Assembly: GCA_003254885.1 (NCBI GenBank)
Contig: QANT01008400.1
Span: 1-39,557, forward strand
Direction: 5' to 3'
Source of the DNA: Purshia tridentata
Lineage: Eukaryota > Streptophyta > Magnoliopsida > Rosales > Rosaceae
DNA length: 39,557 bases
Shown: positions 22,404-33,328 of the stretch, piece after piece
Layout of the letters: each line of letters starts with the position of its first letter
How positions within the stretch are numbered: the stretch's first letter is position 1
Program-made: the position numbers and the translations under genes
Notes under the pieces: model-generated
What the model was told of the DNA's origin: nothing
Databases searched by the model: none
What the model saw: only the letters and a program-made list of their open reading frames with translations

Positions 22404-23359
22404 GGGTTTGGTTTTGCTGGTTAAACAGGCTGAGGTGGCAGTGGAGAGAAGACGAGGTAGTAGGACCAACAGCATTTCGAACTTGGTTTTACAATTTGAT
22501 TTTCATGTAAAAGGTTTTACAACTTGGTTTTTATGTAAAAAGTTTTATGAAATCACAGTGGTTTCAGTAAAATTATTTTATATTCATGGCTCACAGTTTC
22601 AGAAAAAGGGGCCCACAGTTTCAGGAAACAGTTACAGTTTGCAGTTTTCAGCAGTTTTTCACGTGCCCGAGGGTCGGGGCGTGACAAAATCTCCACGATC
22701 CAAAATTTCCAAAATGGCCATAAGCCCCAAATTTCCAACTTTCAATTTCCTTGAAATTTCTCAAACTAGACTTCAATTGAAGGTTCATAAAGATGGAATT
22801 TACCCAAAACGGCCCACAATTTGATTCAATTTCAAAGACCCAAGCTAAACCCGAATTGAGCATAACCCCAAAATTTCCAACTCTTCACGTTCTCAAGATT
22901 CCATAAAATTTCTCATTCTAACACGCAATTGGAGCTTCATAAGGTTGGAAATTGGCTAAAACTTCCCCAAAATAAGACCCAAAACTGAAAATTTCAAAGA
23001 GACTCAAAATGGGCTCCAAATCTCTAATATTCAAGTTTCTAAATACCACAAATTTACCATAAAAAAGATATGGGAAATAAAGATTGAAAGGAGGGAAAGA
23101 AAACCCACCAAAAATTGGATGAAATAGCGTCGACAAACTAGCCGGAAATTCACGACGAAGGAGCACTGAACTGGTCTTCTCCGGCGTGGTTCACAACTTT
23201 AGGGGCGGCTGCCGACGTGGGGGCGGCTAGGGAGGGACGGCCGGTCGTTGGGGAGTCGCCGGTGGGGTCTGGGCCGGCCGGAAATGGGCTGAGTGGGTCG
23301 CGCAGGGGAGAAAAGAAGAAAGAGATGTCGGGCTGGGGGGTTGTGCGAGAGATAAAGGG

Positions 23360-23406
<47 letters not shown>

Positions 23407-24897
23407 TTCCAAAATTTTCTGGAATTCTAAAAGCCACTTTACCTAAAATTACAAGTTTGCCCCTCATCTTAACCCTTCGTATTTCTCAAACCGTAGCTCC
23501 AAACGATGCATGCTACGTGTCTATGAACTTGTGGAGTCGAGCTCTACACAACCATGTCAAAGTCAAAACTAAAAGCCGAGCAATTTAAAAAGTCAACTTT
23601 TGGGTCACTTGTCACCACGTTCATAACTTTCTACCCGTGACTCTAAACAACCCATGCCACGTGTCAATGAACTCGTGAGTTCAAGACCCTCCTAACGGAC
23701 CCAAGGTCAAAATTAAAATCCCACTCAAATCAAAAGTCAACTGTGGGCCCTATTAAAATTTACTTAAGCAGGTATGGGCCGTTACATTTGGGCCATGTGC
23801 TAGGATGCCTTGCCTATTAGGGGTGACCCTGCGTGCACGTATGGCAGTTTATTGGCCTTGCATGTGTATGACAGACTCTGGCTCTACACATGTACAGTAT
23901 GATTATTGGCCCTGCATACGTATGGCAGGTTGTGAGCCCTACGCATGTACGGCAGGTTCGCTGGATTTTGATTGAGTGAGAGTTTTCTTTTTCACATCGT
24001 TTTGCAAAGAAAATTCTTGTTTGATATATTGGGAGTTTGTCAAGTTTTAGTTTGTTTAGTTTTATTGATTTCTTAAAAATTGCAAGCGGATTTTAAAATG
24101 GTGATTTACTACCTTACTGTGAATTTTATGAAAGTGATTTAAAGCTGGGGGATTTCAACAAGTGACAGTGAGGTCTTAAGTAAACTATAAGTTTAAAGTA
24201 TTGAGTGAGAATCGTTTACCGTGGTTTTGAGTAACGAAGGTTATTTGAGGTTAATGGGTTTTTGCTAGTTATTTGAGGTTATTTTGGGAATTTAAGAATA
24301 AGTAGGTTTGAAGGATGTTGAGGATTCTCAGTTATTGGAGAATTTAGTTGGATTAACTTAAGGTTACTTTTCAACTTAGGGGATTAATTTAGGACACTTG
24401 GGTATTACTGATTTTAGTGGATTTGATTGGTTTCGGGGATTTTGTGACCAAGTTGAGGTGTATGAATTTACTTGAAGTTAATGGAGGTTTTACTTTAAGA
24501 CTGAGAATTTGTGAAGTTTGACATTCTTTATTTTTGGTGCTAAAGGTTTAATTCTGTTATTTGAGGAATTATTGGATATTAAATTTATTGTTGAAGTTTA
24601 CTGTAAGTTTTCACTCATACGAGCTCTAGTGCGCTTACCAGGTTTGTTTTTAAACCGGGTGCACCTTTGGTTGGGTGCAAGGCATTGTTTTGCAGGTTAA
24701 GCAGGCTGAGGAGGCAGTGGGACCACCAGTGTTTTAGAAACTTTGTTTTATACAATGGTTTTATTTAAATGTTTTTGTAAATTACAGTTATTTTGGATAA
24801 ATTGTTTTATGTTCATAGCTCACAGTTCCGGGAAAAAGAGATTAAAGGTTTCAGTTTTTATTTGTTTTTTCACGTGCTCGAGGGTCGGGCCGTGACA

Positions 24898-26890
24898 TGA
24901 TATGGCCGTAATTTTTAGCCTACGTCCTAACGGTACTTTTATTGACAACTACGACTACGGCATCTATCTTGAATATACCTATGACAAAACTCTCAACTAT
25001 GACTCGTGGGTAAGCACCTTCGCCAAGCATGGGGCAGATGTTTCGAAGGAAGAGCATGCGACCTTCTTGTGCTACTGGCTTTGCAAGTTTGTCTGTTACA
25101 TGCAAAGCTCTAAGATTACTAAGGAGTTCATTCCTTTTGCCAGTGGGCAAGTCTTGGCCATGGGACCATTTATGTTGGCACACTTGTACAAATGCCTTCA
25201 CAGTATTACCACCAACAGGATGGCGCCAAAGAAAGGTGGTCCATTGTGGATGTTTCAGGTAGGGCTTCAGGTGTATTTCCCTGAAGCAGCCTCGCCAATG
25301 CCATCCATCCATAATAACGAAATTCTTGACAGGAGGCGGGCATTCATTACTTACCCGGCGCACTCTGCGTGACAATGCTCCAAGTTCTTTTATACTTTGA
25401 AGGCTCGAAGCATTGTCCAAGGGCACGCTTACCTCAGTGAGGTCTATCCCCATTCCTCCCACGTCTTCATGGCGTTCCCCTTCCATCAGATAAGAAGGAG
25501 CACAATACGATGAAGATTATTTGGGGCAGCATTGTTTATAACCGTGAGCTCGGCTGTGGGTCTATTGGCACTGGTCCTGACCAAAAAGGTTGTGTAGAGT
25601 ATTATGCTCTGCATATGTGTGCCCGGCAACTTGGGTTTGTTCAAGCTGCCCCCATTCCTCTCAACAATGCATACAACCGACTTAGCTCTTTCTGGCAAGT
25701 CGTCAATGATGAGAATGTCTTCGAGGAGCTTCAGAAAGACTTAAATGAGAATTGCCATTGTATGGAGCTCATGATTTGTTAGTCTTTTGTGGCCGTGACC
25801 AAGTCTTATGTGAGTTGGCCGAAACTCTTCTCGGCCAAGTTTGAGTTTACAGACAGTGAGATGGCAGCCAAGGTGTTGAAGGACATTCCTGAATTTAGCT
25901 GTACTCTTAAGGCTCAAAGATCTTCTCCCCATGGTAAGTTTACTTTCTTTCGCTGTGCTCTTTATGTACCCCTTGGTTGATAATTGTGGGTAATTTTCTG
26001 GGTGTAGCTCTTGGGAAAGGCAATAGTCTGATGACTGCCATGCTTGCTTCCTTACCAAAATCCCAAACCAACGATCAAGCTTCTGCCGATGTCTCAACGG
26101 AGTGTAAACCTATGCTTATTGGTAAGTTATTCTCTTTTGTTTTGTTTTGTTTTTGTTTTTTTTTTTTTTTTAATATCTTAAGTATTGAATTTTATGCTTT
26201 GCTTGATGTAGTGCTTATTTTTAGACGAGATTGATGCCGAAGAGGAGGAACCCCCTGAAGCTCCACTACAGTGCAAACAAAAACGTGCTGCGATCAAAGG
26301 GAGTGGCGTGCCTGACCTCGTCGATGACGTTTTTGCCAATATCGATAGTGGGCCGGCAACAGCCTTTGGTGATGAGCTGCCGCTGGTTGAGGTAAATTGG
26401 TTCTATTTGCTTTTACTTCGTGCTTCGCTAGAGACATGCTAACCTTTACTTTATGCAGCCTATTTTGGGAGATGTGCTTGTTCTCGCCGAGAACGTGGTT
26501 CTTGAAGTTGACTTACTAGTTGACTTTTAGGCGCAACTCTCACCAACTCTTTCCCTTGTAAGTCTTTGCCTTACAAGTGTTGTTTGCATGACCACCGTGT
26601 TTGCTAATTTTAATTTGTTTCAGGCTTCTAATGCACCTTATCAATCTTCGCTAAGAGAAAGTGATCAACCGGTTCTCGGCGAGAATTTTGTTTCTTCAGT
26701 GGCGACTGCAGGCCCGGCGTTTGCTGAAGATTTGCCTTCTTCCTCCATTCTCACTTCGGTGAGCTTCTTTCCCACTTATGGCTTTTGTCTTTTATCCTCG
26801 AATTTTGACTAAACCCAAATGTCTACAATCTTTGGTGTAGGGGGTCTCCTAACAGGATCCAATTTCCTCGCCGGATAGGGGGACTACCCC
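24898..26890 (+). pseudogene. Plant mobile domain (PMD) protein, 3' part
   Basis: The frame at 24902-25372 continues the PMD fold from the left piece. It has AKHGADVSKEEHATFLCYW, then KITKEFIPFASGQVLAMGPF, typical of the helical PMD core. An in-frame TGA sits at 25370, and at least one frameshift lies between about 25480 and 25515. A further piece at 25510-25779 has EYYALHMCARQLGF, the conserved C-terminal PMD signature, and ends in TAG. After this come short candidate exons with good plant splice signals: donor GTAAGT after 25933, exon 26008-26121, exon 26225-26391 (acidic, E-E-E-P-P then K-Q-K-R), exon 26459-26530, exon 26625-26758. The acidic/basic tail resembles the low-complexity C-terminus of PMD genes. 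The stops and frameshifts make it a pseudogene. Confidence 0.7.
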
Positions 26891-26978
26891 ACCAACAGTC
26901 TTCAAGTTATGACTTATAAGTTTTTATTGTTACTACTTAGAAGAATAGCATAAATATACTCTGTCATGTCTGGTGTAC

Positions 26979-28263
26979 GTGATAGGACCGACCTCGATCT
27001 CCACCCCGAAATCTCGGAGTGATCCTGCGGGAATCCAATATCAAGGAAAATCTTACCGAAAATTTGGCAGGACCTCCCCTTAAATTGGACTAACCCATTC
27101 AAAATAAACCTGTGAAAACACTTCTAATGCCAGCTCCTCTACCACAAACAAGGGTCTCCGACCCGAAACCACAGTAAAGTGAAGCCAAGGTGAAACTTTG
27201 CTACTAAACGTGTTATCTGTGCCCTCTACAGTTCAACTATCTTAAGTAATACAACCAATTAATAACAAAAAGAGAGAGATATTTTACAAGGTCACAAAAT
27301 TTAAAGTGTCCTCGACGTGTCTTTGCTTGACCACACCACTGCAGTTACCTAGGGGGAAATTTAAAAAAAACACGAAGGTAGAAAGTGAGACAACCCAGTG
27401 AGTGGACAAAAATAAAATAAACTTTTGGAAACCAACCAAAAAAAGATCACACGAAGACCTCACGAACTCTCCATGAAAACCCTCAGTTTTAAAACAGATT
27501 TAATAATTTCATATACCAAACATTTACAAAAACGTGTAAACATAATTTGAAATCATGTACTTTAAAGGAGCGAAAATTAATCGTGCAAAGACAAAAAGTT
27601 TCCATGCATAAGAAAAAAAAATGATAAAAATTAAGTCAAGCAGTTTATTCACACAATTCACTCCCAAGTTTCCCGTATAGCCTGCCATACATGCGCAGGG
27701 CCCACAGCCTGCCATACGCATGTAGGGCGATAACCTGCCGTACATGTGTAGAGTCACGAACTATCATACACATGCAGGGCCACTAAACTGCCATACATGC
27801 ACGCAGGGTCACTCCTAAAGGGCAAAGCATCCCGGCACACGGCCCAAAGCCTAAGTGTGTGCCGTGATGGGTCCCAAAGACCTATACAATTTCAGTATAC
27901 AGAACGGGTACTAAATGGGTGCTTAATAAAAATCAAAACCGACCGTTCTTGAATCACTCCAATCGAAATTGTATAACTCAATTCAAGACTTTCTTAGAAT
28001 TAACAAGAAAATCATTAATTGCCCAAGGAAACCATCATTTAAATTATTTTTACAGAAGCCTTAGTCATAATAAATTCATAATTAATATCAATCCGTCAAA
28101 CTCGTTCAATAACAATTAAAATTCCAAAAATCAATTTCGATAATTGGAATTCACGACCAAGCAACATAAGAAAAATAAGATTCGACTTGAAATTCGATAA
28201 ACTTTAATAAAACAAGGTCCACTCACAGTCAAGAGATCTATTCCCGCTGCTCGGCTGGGTCGC
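26979..28263 (-). mobile_element. Truncated family B LTR (copy B3)
   Basis: It starts TGATAGGACCGACC on the + strand, the family B 3' end in complement. It follows B1/B2 through GCGGGAATCCAATATCAAGG, the GGGTC-TCC-GACCC hairpin (27149), CCCAGTGAGTGGACA, and the minisatellite (27680-27805). It then runs through CCGTGATGGGTCCCAAAGACC and the GGTCCACTCACAG block at 28215. The match ends at 28263, where a C-family LTR begins. The expected 5' half of B3 is not seen to the right of that LTR. Confidence 0.8.
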
Positions 28264-30379
28264 TGTCACGCCCCAAATCTAAAATATACCTATATATCTC
28301 AGATTTAGGTGTGGATCACATCCTGATCGAAGTAAATTAATCTCCAACCAAAATGTGATATATACTAGCATAGATTAAATTAATTTGGCTTAGAAATTAA
28401 AACGAAATTCGTAAATAAGTTAATGTCAACTATTTTTATATATCAGAGTAGGTAGGTTCCAAATTACAGGGTAATTGATTTTTGAAGTACATTTATTTGC
28501 TACTAATAGTGGAATAATAAGCACAGCAATTTCCTAAGCAGCACTTGATGTCCCTTCTTGAAATTAGCACCTGCACAAGTCTGTTAACAGCGTGAGCTTT
28601 TAAAGCTCAGTAAGGGCTTTTAATTTCTCATGGATAACCATTACACTTGATCAGCGTTTAATAAAATAGTAAATAATCACTGTCAACCATGCGTGCAAAG
28701 ATGAACAATGCATATACTCACTCCTTATCTATTCCTGTTGACACACAAACAAGACAAACATGCCTACACGTCCCATGCCGTGCATCTTACCACTGTGGCC
28801 TCGAATGTCCCATGTATGAGCCAACACCCATCCATCTCTTAACCCGAAATATTTTAAATATTGTTCTTTCCACTTTTCCTTCAACAATCATGAGATCACC
28901 AGGTACATCTCCCTTTCTCCTTAGTGTCTCCAATAAATCACAAGACCACTGGGTACATCTCCCTTTCTCCTTGGTGTCTTAATTAATCGTTTTCTTAACA
29001 CTATTCACAACCACACTTTTCTCATGCACTTTTGATTATGCATGTAATGTCATAATCAGTAATGAAAATTAAATGATCATGCCCACAAATGTATTTTCAT
29101 GATAATGACAAATGATAAAAGCATCAAGCCAGGGCTTCGGGCCTTGGGCTTTTTGGTGACCCCTACCCACAAACATATCTTCATGATAATGACAAATGAT
29201 AAAAGCATCAAGCCATAACTTCACCATTTATTTTATAAATAATAATAAAGATAATAAGAGAATAACCATAATAATTGGACTGACAAGAATGAGAACAATT
29301 TGGATTGAATAAAATAGAATATATCACACAAAGGGTATACTAAGGAACAATATATCTATAAATAAATAGTCCAGTCATTGGGGACGACCTACCTTAATTT
29401 CTTGAAGGGATCTCTCTTGATTTGTTTCCACGTGCCCAGGTCCATAAAATTCAATATTTTATAGTTTAGACACAATATAAGTTTATTTTCACTCTCCTCT
29501 TAAGAAGAGTATAACTGAGAATCTAACTTATAGGTATCCGATTGACTTAAAATTAGTACCATTAGACTCGTAATAAAAATATAGTTAAAATAATCAAGAT
29601 TGAGTCAGAAATGCTGCTGGAAAGAGCCACAAGCACGATCATGCGCTAGGGTCGCTAACCAGTGACTATTCAACATTTTCTTCAAAACAGCCCATGTTTT
29701 CCAGTTTTTATCTCAACTTTGGCTTAACTTTTAAGCTATCAAACCTTCATCAAATTATGTAAACTTAGACTTGTTTTAAAGATCTGCAACACCTCTTTAA
29801 AACCATATAAAATTTGTTCAAAACGGAGCTAGAAAACTCAAGATAAAAGACCACAAAATAAGCCACTCGAACTGTCACTTTCCCAGAAAATTTCCAGATT
29901 TTTCTTCAACTTTCAACCTCATTTTCATACCTCAAAACTTGATGAAATTTAGCAATCTTATACTCGTTTTAAAGCTTGTAACACCATCTTTACAAACATA
30001 TAAAGATCTTTCAAAATGAGTGGTTAAAACTCTAGTTATAAGTCTCAAAAGGAGGCCATATAAAACTGTGAATTTTCTGAGAAAATTTTCAGATTTTTCA
30101 AGTTTCTTTGTTTTTCATTTTCTTTCGATTTTAAACCACAAAACAAGCTTCTAGGACTATAACAAGATAATTTAAAAGTTATTTTCATTTAAAAACATAA
30201 AACAAAGGTTTGTAGTTGAAAGTTTAAAATTCAACTTTAACACAATTTGATAAGGACACCCATGTCTCCATGGATTCCTTGAGCTCACCTTTCTTTCTAA
30301 CCTCTTGAGTTCTATAAAGGCTAAAACCTGTGGATTCCTTCTTAAGTTTTCCTTTCTTCTTCCATGCCCTTTTCTCTAG

Positions 30380-30630
30380 CTCTCTCCCTCTTCTTTCTTC
30401 TCTCTTCTTTCTTTCTCTCTTTCTCTCTCTTTCTTTCTTTATCTCTTTCTTTTCTTTCTTTCTTTCTCTCTCCTTCTTCTTTTCTTTCTCTCCTTCTTTC
30501 TTTCTCTTCTTCTTTCTTTCTCTCCTTTCTTTCTCTCCTTCTTTCTTTCTCTCCTTCTTTCTTTCTCTCCTTTCTTTCTCTCCTTTCTTTCTCTCCTTTC
30601 TTTCTCTCCTTCCTTTCTCTCCTTCTTTGG
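30380..30630 (+). repeat. C/T microsatellite (TTTC/CTCC units)
   Basis: About 250 bp of CTTT, CTTTCTCT and CTTTCTCTCC units. The long Ser/Leu/Phe frames here (30330-30747), and the Lys/Glu/Arg frame opposite, are translations of this tract. Confidence 0.95.
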
Positions 30631-30828
30631 TTGCTTAAGAGTGCTCATCACTCACACAACCTCCCTATTTATAGCCAACTTCTTGGTTCAAGTAACTATT
30701 TAGTTAACTCATCTAGTTATGTCATTAGAATGGCTATCATTACTTAAGTAATGACTCACCCTTTTAAAACCAATCACAACCTCACACCATGCCTTATAAT
30801 CACTACTAGTGGTGACTCATCTTTTGAA

Positions 30829-31105
30829 AACCAATCACAAGCTCACACACCTCACTGTCTTTCACCAATCACAAACTCACACACCTCACTTTCTTTCACC
30901 AATCACAAACTCACACAGCTCACTCTCTTTCACCAATCACAAACTCACACACCTCACTTTCTTTCACCAATCACAAACTCACACACCTCACTTTCCTTCA
31001 CCAATCACAAACTCACAAACCTTACTTTATTTGACCAATCACAAACTCACACACAAATCACCTTCCTTTCACCAATCACAAGCTCACACACAAACCACAA
31101 ACCAA
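30829..31105 (+). repeat. 34-bp tandem array, about eight units
   Basis: The unit is built from CACCAATCACAAACTCACAC and ACCTCACTTTCTTT. CAATCACAA recurs at about 30831, 30865, 30900, 30934, 30968, 31002, 31036 and 31073. Each unit carries a CCAAT word. There are no spacers. The Thr/His/Ser-rich frames at 30751-31116 are repeat translations. Confidence 0.95.
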
Positions 31106-31350
31106 TAAGAAACTAAGTCATCCAAGTGTAAAAGTTGCCTTCCAAGTATCTAGTCATCAAACATATATGTATATGTCTATATACATATGCTTTTCCTTTA
31201 TTTATTTAGTTGGGCTTTTCACTTAAAACATCCATTTACTTGGGCTAAAACAATGTAATCCAAAGTTAAGTACTTAGCTCATTCTAAAGCCCATAACTAA
31301 ATTTATTTTATTATATATATATATATATATATTTTTTTAGGGATATTACA

Positions 31351-33069
31351 GGATCAACATCTACCACCTTACTTGTGTGGCTCACAATAGCCTCTATAGA
31401 TCCTAAAAAAAAGAGCAATTATAGCAAACAATCTAATGAAACAGTAAGCAAGATCGAGAAAATATAAGAAGGTTCGAAAACCAACCTTAAGGGAAGTTTC
31501 CCCTTAAAAATAAAATATCTTTCACTTTTTCATGCCCAAATATACTGAAATTCTAGACATGCTTTTTGGGATTTGCTGAAATTGCTTATAGTTCATTGTT
31601 ATGGTTAGTTTGGATTTTTGGGTTTTTGGTTTTTTGGGAATTGCATTTTGCATTCAATTCATAATTCCAGGGCAATACATACTGAATATCTGAAAGTGTC
31701 GACACGGTGTTGACACAATGTCGATAAGGTGTTGACACATGAAATCGGGATGTGCTACAGCCAGTTCATGATGTGTCGACACCATGTTCACACTCACATT
31801 CTTGCTTATTTATTTTCATTCACATTAGATCCTTGTCCATATATATGCAGAGATATCAGTTCAAATAGCAAATGAACACACACAAAATATGCAGGGTAAT
31901 AGTTTTATTAATTTGGTTTACCATACATATCATAGATTTGTCGGTAATGAAAGCTAAGACAAAGTTATTTGCTTTACTTTTTTATAGAAGACTTTTGATC
32001 CGTTTTACAAATTGTTAATGGTTGCCATCTTTACTGATCTAGAAAGGTAATTCGTTATCTATTTTTGCAATTGCTTTGAAGTAATCTTTCAAGAACCTCT
32101 AAATAAGCAATTTCAAGTATCATTTTTTTGGCTTTCTCTTTCAGCTAGCCTAATTGCTTGTCTACCATTTAGCTAGATCTACATCGTGGCTTGTCTAGCA
32201 TGAAGCATTCTTATTATTCCTCATTGAAAAGTTTTCCAAATATATTTGTTGTTTATTTTTCTATTTAAGCAATTCAGCAGTGACTATATACATTAAGATA
32301 TTGGTCTTCTTTCCCATTCTCATTATTGAACTAGTTGACTATGCTTCCATGATTGAGTGGGGGAGGTGAGGTTGCACGTTCAGAGCCTGATGGCTAGTAC
32401 ACAAGTCAAATGGGCAGTGGATGTTTCTTGAGGCGAGAGGTTTGGCAAGGCAAGTGCTTTCAAGAATATTCAAGTTGTTGATAGCTCCAATAATCTCAAG
32501 ACCCCCAAAAGTTGGACACCTTCACTCAGCAATCAAACTGCTATAATGTTCAACTGGCAATAATGAGAATGGGCGGGGGCATTACTTTTACTATGAAGTT
32601 TAGGCAAATTCATTGAGCATGCAATGTCAAAAATCATTTTGCCCAATCTTTACTTTCCTATGTATCATTCAATCTAGTGCAGTATATTTTCTACTTTGTA
32701 TAAGCAGCAAAACAATAAGTCCTACAACCCACCCAAGATCTGTTATTGCCCATGCCAAGGAAAAAGTTTTAGACCCTATAACTTCAGTGATAATATGTGA
32801 TGTTGCAGCCCAAAAATGCACCACCATGTAATTATATATCGAACTGGAAATCTATAGGTTGCTATATATCATATATTCACAAGTTTGTATGTGGAGACTG
32901 CTTTATTCTAATGCACAATTTATTATAGGATTAGGTCCAAAATCCACACCAGTTTACATAACATATTTAAACACATATGATAAGTCATTGACATGGTGTC
33001 GACACATGAAATTCCAACTGGCTGTAGCAAATGACGACATCATGTGCTAACATAGTGTGAATGCCCTAT
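31351..33069. other. Unassigned AT-rich stretch with TGTCGACAC repeats
   Basis: No convincing coding region. At 31690-31795 there are four copies of TGTCGACAC/GTTGACAC-like words with CATGAAAT and GCTACAGCCAGTT. An inverted counterpart lies at 32990-33055 (GGTGTCGACACATGAAATT, AACTGGCTGTAGC). Related sequence occurs at 1000-1130. The first 60 bp after the C-family LTR (CATCTACCACCTTACTTGTG) have no assigned origin. Confidence 0.45.
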
Positions 33070-33328
33070 CTAAAGGGTGTAAACTTGGGTCCCTCCTCCT
33101 AGAAAAGCCAGTGTTTGAGCGATGCAGAGCCCACTGATCCCACCGCCCACTACCACACAATCAATAGCACCCAATTTCCCACCTTCAACGCTGAACTCCA
33201 GCAGAGGAATGCTATAGGGCTCTTGAGCATCACCATTTGAGGGAGTGGTGAGTGGGTTTGGTTGGTTTGGGGCCCACCAAAATGGAGGTAGGTTGGCGAT
33301 TTGAGAAGAGAAGAGACTGAATGGCCAT
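33070..33328 (-). pseudogene. Fragment of plastid protoporphyrinogen oxidase, 5' exon
   Basis: Read on the - strand from ATG at 33328, the first ~33 codons look like a plastid transit peptide (MAIQSLLFSNRQPTSI..., Ser/Thr/Lys rich, few acids). After a stop/frameshift near 33230 another frame continues with GKLGAIDCVVVGGGISGLC and IAQTLAF. This is the N-terminal FAD-binding motif (GxGxxG-type, here GGGISG) of plant PPO1/HEMG1, which oxidises protoporphyrinogen IX to protoporphyrin IX in haem and chlorophyll synthesis. The match stops at about 33105 and a stop codon follows at 33070-33072. A full enzyme has over 500 residues, so over 80 percent is missing. It is a broken gene copy, possibly captured or left by a rearrangement next to the repeat at 32990-33055. 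Confidence 0.75.

Larger units (their letters stand above)
19792..22686 (+). mobile_element. Solo LTR, family A (copy A3), 2.90 kb
   Basis: It starts TATAACACCCCGTACC (the expected TG is TA here, a single transition) and ends GGGTCGGGGCGTGACA. It is flanked by perfect AAATC duplications (19787-19791 and 22687-22691) inside B2. It has the same order of landmarks as A1: leader near 20120, open frame 20266-20535, hairpin and minisatellite block (21480-21740), hairpin trio (22346-22403) with all three stems perfect. It is the innermost, so the youngest, layer. Confidence 0.9.
18036..23786 (-). mobile_element. Solo LTR, family B (copy B2), interrupted by A3
   Basis: On the + strand it starts TGACAGGACCGACCCC and ends TATGGGCCGTTACA, so it is in - orientation. 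It is flanked by perfect TTTGG duplications (18031-18035 and 23787-23791) within A2. Excluding A3 and its duplication it is about 2.85 kb. It keeps the GGGTC/GACCC hairpin near 18205, the minisatellite (18750-18945), the G-rich leader (23130-23350), and a (GA)n tract of about 50 bp (23357-23404). Open frames in the leader are G/C-rich repeat translations. Confidence 0.9.
13630..24897 (+). mobile_element. LTR family A copy A2, interrupted by A1, B2 and A3
   Basis: The unit starts TGTAAAACCCAGTAC at 13630 and ends GTCGGGCCGTGACA at 24897. Its own sequence is 13630-13844, 16764-18035 and 23787-24897, about 2.6 kb, once the inserts and their duplications are removed. The target in the PMD gene reads CAATA on the left (13625-13629) and TGATA on the right (24898-24902). 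Two differences, both transitions, fit an old insertion. It keeps the hairpin trio (24620-24680) with some changes and the minisatellite (23800-23960). A deletion between two CTTTGGG words removed about 23 bp beside the B2 insertion site. It is the oldest layer of the stack. Confidence 0.85.
28264..31350 (-). mobile_element. LTR family C, 3.09 kb
   Basis: On the - strand it starts TGTAATATCCCTAAAAAAA and ends TTTGGGGCGTGACA. These TG...CA ends are related in style to families A and B. It has a (TA)n tract near its 5' end (31311-31331) and a 34-bp tandem array (30829-31105). A C/T microsatellite lies at 30380-30630, and two direct duplications at 28890-28980 and 29082-29216. Flanking 5-mers differ (GTCGC left, GGATC right), so a target duplication is not supported. 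No primer site flanks the 3' end and no pol frame is inside. It may be a solo LTR with one flank lost, or the product of recombination between two copies. Confidence 0.7.

Noticed and set aside
24920..25486. 188-codon frame on the - strand
   Set aside because: It is the antisense shadow of the PMD coding sequence, which has recognisable motifs on the + strand.
30330..30747. Long Ser/Leu/Phe-rich frames and the opposite Lys/Glu/Arg frame
   Set aside because: They coincide exactly with a C/T microsatellite and have no domain signal.
30829..31105. CRISPR-like array
   Set aside because: Units are contiguous without unique spacers and the DNA is plant nuclear; it is a simple tandem repeat.
28264..31350. 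C-family LTR as the 5' LTR of a full element
   Set aside because: No tRNA primer site follows its 3' end and no gag-pol sequence is found on either side.
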